This document shows, in pieces, positions 32,471 through 36,246 of a stretch of 36,246 bases of DNA. The position numbers and the translations under genes were made by a program. The notes beneath the pieces are model-generated. The model ran no database searches and was not told the DNA's origin. It saw only the letters and a list, made by a program, of their open reading frames with translations. Position 1 is the stretch's first letter. Each line of letters opens with the position of its first letter. This DNA comes from an uncultured Prevotellaceae bacterium (GTDB lineage: Bacteria; Bacteroidota; Bacteroidia; Bacteroidales; Bacteroidaceae): the NCBI GenBank assembly GCA_902794405.1, contig CADBHI010000021.1, positions 1 to 36,246 of the forward strand. The letters are read 5' to 3'.

Positions 32471-34951
32471 TTACTTTTTGCGCTTGTTCATCAGTGGCCA
32501 GGCGGCTTCCAGCACCTTGTTGCGCAGATGGGGCTTAAGGTTGGGATTCTGCTTAAGGAACTGTTCGGTCAGCTGACGTGCCTCAGAACTCTTGTGTCCG
32601 GCAAACATCGTCTTCAGCCAGTTGCTGGTGAAGAAGATGTCGCTGGTCTGCTGAATATGCTCCAGCGATTTGAGGCTGGAGGTGATATACGGATTGGTCT
32701 GTGGCTCACGAACGTCGGCATTGAGCAGTCTCAACAGGTGCAGTGCCCAAGGTTCTTCCTTTCGGTTCTCGGGCTTCAGCAAGTCGTTGAAAAGCTTTTG
32801 CTGCTCCTTAAGCTGAGGCGTACATGCTCTGCTAACGTAGTCGAACTCCTTCAGCAGTAAGTCGCTATCTATCGTGTTTCGCTCAGCGCTGATGATGTTC
32901 TGCCATTCGTTGGGACGCATGATAGCTAAGCGGTAAGCCATCTCCATGTAGTCGTGCTCGTTGAAAAGCGGGTCGTTGTGATCGCTCCAGATCTTGTGAA
33001 TCCTGTCAAGAACTTCGGGCGATGTGGCGTTGGCTGCCATTTTGCGGATGATGATGCGGCGACATTCGTCTTGATGATTCTCGCCCAGAAGGTCCATGAT
33101 ACACTGTTCCAGTGTCATCCGTTCGTTGCGGTTCATGTCAAAGCCAATCTTAAACATGTGGTCTATGCATGTCTGCATGATGAACGGGTTCCGCTCTTTA
33201 ATCATGTTACGATACAGCTCGCCGAAGTAGCTGGGAGGTATATTTCCCATGAGGTAGTTGTCGTAGAGGGTCTCCAGCAGGGCATAGCGCTGCAGGTCGT
33301 TACGCAGGACAATCAGTCTGAATACCAGGCGGCGGGCGTAGTCTTCGTCAAGAGTGAAGTGTCCGTAGCCGTTACCATTATAGTTAGGTATGATGTGACT
33401 GGGGGCCTGACGCAGGTTGAACGATACTGTGGGCTGTTGCATGTCGACGGTCACGGTGCGGCTGCTACCCAGGTCGTTGATAATACGGATGTCGAACTTC
33501 TGCCGCCAGAAGAGTCCACGTCCGTAGGGGTCTTTCTGCGAGACAATGAGCTTGCCGTCTTTATAAGAGGTATGGATTATGGGCATCCCTTTCTGACGTA
33601 CCCAGACGTCGCTCATCTGACGGATGCCAACAGTTGGGGCTTCAGCATCAAGAATGTCGATAAGGTCGTCCCATGAGGCATTCTTGAAATAATATTGCTT
33701 GAGGTACTTCTGCAATCCTGCCTGCATCTTATGGGCGTCGATCATCGATTCAAACAGCCGCATGACAACAGGTGCTTTGTCGTATATAATGTCATCGTAG
33801 AGCAGGGAAGCCTTGTTCAGATTATCCAACGGCTGGGCGATGGGATGGGTACCGTCCGTACGGTCAATGGCGATGGCCTTGCTTTGGTAGGTTTTGAGGA
33901 AGCGAAGCTCATGGTCTGCCTTCGAAAGCTGGTTACGGGTGATCTTCTCTGCCATGAAGTTGGCAAAGGTTTCTTTGACCCAAACGTCTTCAAACCATTT
34001 CAGTGACACGATGTCGCCAAACCACAGATGGGCTGTCTCATGGGCAATGAGTTCGGAACGGGTCAATCGCTCTTCTTGCGATGGCGACTGGCCTAAGAAT
34101 ATACGGCGGTCGTTCAGCTGGATGGCACCAGGATGCTCCATACCGCCAAACTGATAGCCTGGGAGAATCACCATTCCGTATTCCTTGAACGGACAACGGA
34201 TGCCAGTGTATTTCTCCATCCAGCGTAACGACTGATACACTTCTTCGAATACCTGGGGTAATTGTGAGGTCTTGCTGGGGTCGGTCTCTAAATAGAGGGC
34301 GCGCAACGGACGGTTTTCCTTCTTGACAACCTTCTCATAGAACTTTCCTGCCACAAACGAATAGAGATAGGTGGGAATGGGATTTGTACTGTCGCTAATC
34401 ATGGTCTTCCATCCTTCAGGGACATTCAGCGTGGTCTTGAAGGTGGCACGAAGGTCGGGCTGGTCGAAACAGGGAAAGCACGAACGGGCATGGTCTGGCA
34501 CAAACAGGGTGTACAGATAGTCCGAATGGCGGTTCAGGGCGGTGTTCAGACTGGTAAAGTCCATCTTCACCTGATTCATGCCCTTCTTCACCAGTTTCTT
34601 CGGTATAATGATATGCTCATTGCTGATCTTGGCTTGCCCCGCCACCCCGTTAATCGTGCAGTTGCCAGAGAAACGCCCTTGGAAGTCAAGAACGACATCG
34701 ATACGGTCTTTGAGGAAGAAATCAATGACGACTGTACCGCTGACATCCTTGCGTATGTCGGCAGGGATTCTGAATGTCAGGTCATAATTGACGAGACTGA
34801 TGTTTGCTGCACGCTTTTCGGCGAGTCGTTTGGTAACCCCCTTTTCAACTGCCGGTAACGACGGCTGGGTGGCTTTACGCTTCTGGCCAAAGATGCAAAG
34901 AATGGACAAACAGAAAAGACATGATAGTATAAACCGTAAATGCTGATTCAT
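32471..34951 (-). CDS. M1-family zinc aminopeptidase, exported
   Basis: This encodes 826 residues from the ATG at 34951. The open frame runs 66 codons further upstream but crosses the promoter, and the chosen start gives a signal peptide (MNQHLRFILSCLFCLSILCIFG). Catalytic features of the gluzincin M1 family are clear: the substrate-binding FGGMEHPGA loop (about residues 264-272, GxMEN variant with His) and the zinc site HETAHLW at about 301-307 with the third ligand Glu in VKETFANF 19 residues on. A beta-domain precedes and a long helical C-terminal domain follows. It would remove N-terminal residues from peptides in the periplasm or outside the cell. It starts divergently from the OmpA-type gene and lies upstream of purL in the same direction. 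Confidence 0.94.
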   Translation of the reverse strand: MNQHLRFILSCLFCLSILCIFGQKRKATQPSLPAVEKGVTKRLAEKRAANISLVNYDLTFRIPADIRKDVSGTVVIDFFLKDRIDVVLDFQGRFSGNCTINGVAGQAKISNEHIIIPKKLVKKGMNQVKMDFTSLNTALNRHSDYLYTLFVPDHARSCFPCFDQPDLRATFKTTLNVPEGWKTMISDSTNPIPTYLYSFVAGKFYEKVVKKENRPLRALYLETDPSKTSQLPQVFEEVYQSLRWMEKYTGIRCPFKEYGMVILPGYQFGGMEHPGAIQLNDRRIFLGQSPSQEERLTRSELIAHETAHLWFGDIVSLKWFEDVWVKETFANFMAEKITRNQLSKADHELRFLKTYQSKAIAIDRTDGTHPIAQPLDNLNKASLLYDDIIYDKAPVVMRLFESMIDAHKMQAGLQKYLKQYYFKNASWDDLIDILDAEAPTVGIRQMSDVWVRQKGMPIIHTSYKDGKLIVSQKDPYGRGLFWRQKFDIRIINDLGSSRTVTVDMQQPTVSFNLRQAPSHIIPNYNGNGYGHFTLDEDYARRLVFRLIVLRNDLQRYALLETLYDNYLMGNIPPSYFGELYRNMIKERNPFIMQTCIDHMFKIGFDMNRNERMTLEQCIMDLLGENHQDECRRIIIRKMAANATSPEVLDRIHKIWSDHNDPLFNEHDYMEMAYRLAIMRPNEWQNIISAERNTIDSDLLLKEFDYVSRACTPQLKEQQKLFNDLLKPENRKEEPWALHLLRLLNADVREPQTNPYITSSLKSLEHIQQTSDIFFTSNWLKTMFAGHKSSEARQLTEQFLKQNPNLKPHLRNKVLEAAWPLMNKRKK

Positions 34952-34971
34952 GTTGCTTTTGTTTTTGCCCG

Positions 34972-35003
34972 CGAAGGTACGAAAAAAAAAGTGATCTGAC
35001 AAA
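34972..35003 (-). promoter_or_regulatory. Promoter of the M1 peptidase-purL-chromate transporter unit
   Basis: On the - strand, -33 TTTG (35003-35000) and -7 TACCTTCG (34979-34972) are 20 bp apart. The single deviation from TTTG is C in the third T position. The leader to the ATG at 34951 would be only about 15 nt. Confidence 0.7.
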
Positions 35004-35069
35004 TAATAAGCCCTAAAAGTGCTGCTATCTGCTGAAACAGAGGTTAAATTACCATAATTCAATTGAATA

Positions 35070-35104
35070 TTTGAACGTTTTTGCTCTACTAATATGTATA
35101 TTTG
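35070..35104 (+). promoter_or_regulatory. Putative promoter of the OmpA-type lipoprotein gene
   Basis: The -7 TATATTTG (35097-35104, followed by CACAC) is a strong match. The best-placed -33 TTTG (35070-35073) is 23 bp away, slightly longer than usual. It lies back to back with the M1 peptidase promoter. Confidence 0.6.
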
Positions 35105-35139
35105 CACACTCAAACTTTTATATTTTAATTTTATTTGGT

Positions 35140-35991
35140 ATGAACACAAAGGTATTTATGATTGTTTTTGCCGCAGGACTCATGTTGACCAGTTGCGGTA
35201 GTAAAAAGGAATTGATTAACTGTCAGACAGAGAATAAGACACTCACGGAAAGTCTGCAGGCTGCCAAGGAAGACCTGGCTGCCAAGAATGCCCGTCTGTC
35301 AAGTCTGGAAGAACAGCTCGCAGCTCAGAAGCGTGCGCTTCTCGAGTCGAAGAATGCGTATGACGCCCTGCAGAAGACGCTTGACAAGAGCCTTACCAAT
35401 GCTTCGCAGAATAATATCTCCATCGAGAAGCTTGTTGACCAGATTAACGAGTCTAACCAGTACATCCGCCATCTCGTAGAGGTGAAGTCTAAGAGCGACT
35501 CTTTGAACCTCGTGCTCCAGAACAACCTTACCCGTTCGCTTTCCAAGGAGGAACTCAAGGAAGTGGACGTGCAGGTGCTGAAGGGCGTGGTCTACATCTC
35601 GCTGGCTGACAATATGCTCTATAAGAGCGGCTCTTATGAGATCAACAGCCGCGCTTCAGAGACACTGTCGAAGATTGCAAAGATCATCAAGGACTATAAG
35701 GATTACGACGTGCTCATTGAGGGTAATACCGACAATGTGCCCATCACCCGTGAGAACATCCGTAACAACTGGGACCTCTCCTGTCTGCGTGCATCTTCTG
35801 TAGTGCAGGCTCTACAGAACCAGTATGGCGTAGACCCCAAGCGTCTGACTGCCGGAGGCCGTGGCGAGTATAATCCGTTGGCTGGTAATGATACGGAAGC
35901 GGGCAAACAGCGTAATCGCCGCACCCAAATCATTATCACTCCGAAGCTTGATGAGTTCATGGATTTGATCGGACAGGCCCCTAAAGAATAA
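35140..35991 (+). CDS. OmpA/Pal-type peptidoglycan-binding lipoprotein with coiled coil
   Basis: This encodes 283 residues from the ATG at 35140. The frame is open to 35071, but that start lies upstream of the -7 box. The signal sequence ends in a lipobox with Cys19 (MLTSC-GSKK). Residues about 30-130 form a long heptad-rich coiled coil (LTESLQAAKEDLAAKNARLSSLEEQ). From about 150 an OmpA C-terminal domain follows, with VLIEGNTDNVPI, the DLSCLRASSVVQAL helix, RLTAGGRGEYNPL and the NRRTQIII end that binds diaminopimelate of peptidoglycan. It would tether the outer membrane to the cell wall at a distance set by the coiled coil. It is a single-gene unit with its own terminator. Confidence 0.92.
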   Translation: MNTKVFMIVFAAGLMLTSCGSKKELINCQTENKTLTESLQAAKEDLAAKNARLSSLEEQLAAQKRALLESKNAYDALQKTLDKSLTNASQNNISIEKLVDQINESNQYIRHLVEVKSKSDSLNLVLQNNLTRSLSKEELKEVDVQVLKGVVYISLADNMLYKSGSYEINSRASETLSKIAKIIKDYKDYDVLIEGNTDNVPITRENIRNNWDLSCLRASSVVQALQNQYGVDPKRLTAGGRGEYNPLAGNDTEAGKQRNRRTQIIITPKLDEFMDLIGQAPKE

Positions 35992-36013
35992 TATAATATA
36001 AGGTGTAGCGAAT

Positions 36014-36049
36014 TATCCTCTTGATTTGTGTCAAGAGGATATTTTTTTT
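36014..36049 (+). terminator. Intrinsic terminator after the OmpA-type gene
   Basis: A perfect 11-bp stem (36014-36024 with 36031-36041) closes a 6-nt loop and is followed by eight T residues (36042-36049). It lies 22 nt after the stop codon. Confidence 0.95.
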
Positions 36050-36080
36050 GCGAGAAAAATGAAAAAATATTCCCAAAATA

Positions 36081-36112
36081 TTTGGTGGAATTGAAAATTA
36101 GTCGTACCTTTG
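36081..36112 (+). promoter_or_regulatory. Strong promoter, probably of an rRNA operon
   Basis: -33 TTTG (36081-36084) and -7 TACCTTTG (36105-36112) match the Bacteroidetes consensus exactly with a 20-bp spacer. An A/T-rich tract (about 36053-36082) resembling an UP element lies just upstream. Confidence 0.85.
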
Positions 36113-36246
36113 CACCCGCTAAACGAGAGAAGCCCTCTCGGGAGGCATAAAAGAGAGAGTTCTTTGAAAGATTTCCATAAACAGACAAGTAGTACAAGAA
36201 GCGAGTACTTTTTTAGTACTTGGGTAATTGAACGAACCGTCAATTA
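36113..36246 (+). promoter_or_regulatory. Probable rRNA operon leader, cut by the window edge
   Basis: No open frame follows the promoter. The transcript would begin near 36119 and carry small hairpins (GAGAG/CTCTC around 36125-36139; AGTAC/GTACT around 36204-36219). The stretch GTTCTTTGAAAGATTTCCATAAACA (given here only as positions 36160-36184 in essence) resembles, from memory, the leader that precedes 16S rRNA in Prevotella and Bacteroides. The 16S gene would lie beyond the window. The identification depends on that resemblance plus the 5S gene at the left edge. Confidence 0.65.

Noticed and set aside
34952-35149. N-terminal extension of the M1 peptidase by 66 codons
   Set aside because: The extension crosses the peptidase promoter and overlaps the start of the divergent OmpA-type gene; the internal Met at 34951 gives a proper signal peptide.

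Overview
The window looks like a chromosomal segment from the Bacteroidales, most likely a Prevotella-type member of the Prevotellaceae. Three things support this: two SusC/SusD-type outer-membrane pairs, promoters of the Bacteroidetes form TTTG-N19-23-TAnnTTTG upstream of most transcription units, and large secreted modular proteins with a short C-terminal motif of the 'GxYNLxGQxV...KGLYIVxGxKVxIx' kind. It begins inside a 5S rRNA gene and ends in what looks like the promoter and leader of another rRNA operon, both on the + strand. It is therefore probably the whole unique interval between two rRNA operons, or a contig broken at the rRNA repeats.

Layout. (1) 1-146: 3' part of 5S rRNA and its terminator. 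(2) 398-4066: a 1222-residue secreted modular protein with its own promoter and terminator. (3) 4327-21526: a tightly spaced seven-gene + strand operon, in order a four-FAS1 lipoprotein, SusC-like, SusD-like, two FAS1/beta-sandwich lipoproteins, a second SusC-like and a second SusD-like. It contains no recognisable glycoside hydrolase, lyase, peptidase, sensor or anti-sigma factor. (4) 21527-22151: a non-coding stretch crowded with an intrinsic terminator, tandem repeats, a G-quadruplex motif and a near-80-nt hairpin. (5) 22152-24240, - strand: a GMP synthase lacking the glutaminase domain, a winged-helix regulator and a polytopic membrane protein. (6) 24618-27392, - strand: a second secreted modular protein built like the first. 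(7) 27520-34951, - strand: an M1 aminopeptidase, full-length PurL and two half-size chromate transporters, apparently one transcription unit. (8) 35140-35991, +: an OmpA-type lipoprotein with terminator, followed by the rRNA promoter and leader.

How the genes work together. The SusCD/FAS1 operon would build two TonB-dependent outer-membrane importers with surface lipoproteins carrying eight FAS1-like domains. The ligand cannot be read from the sequence, and the absence of degradative enzymes leaves open a protein, peptide or other non-glycan cargo. The two large modular proteins, each with three beta-sandwich modules and helical spacers, are probably exported binding or adhesion proteins. purL and guaA are both purine-biosynthesis genes but lie in separate units. 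The most unusual points are the stand-alone GuaA synthetase, a 91-bp palindrome-ended element forming the C-terminal codons of a chromate-transporter gene, shared signal-peptide coding sequence between a SusD and a FAS1 gene, and the repeat cluster after the operon.
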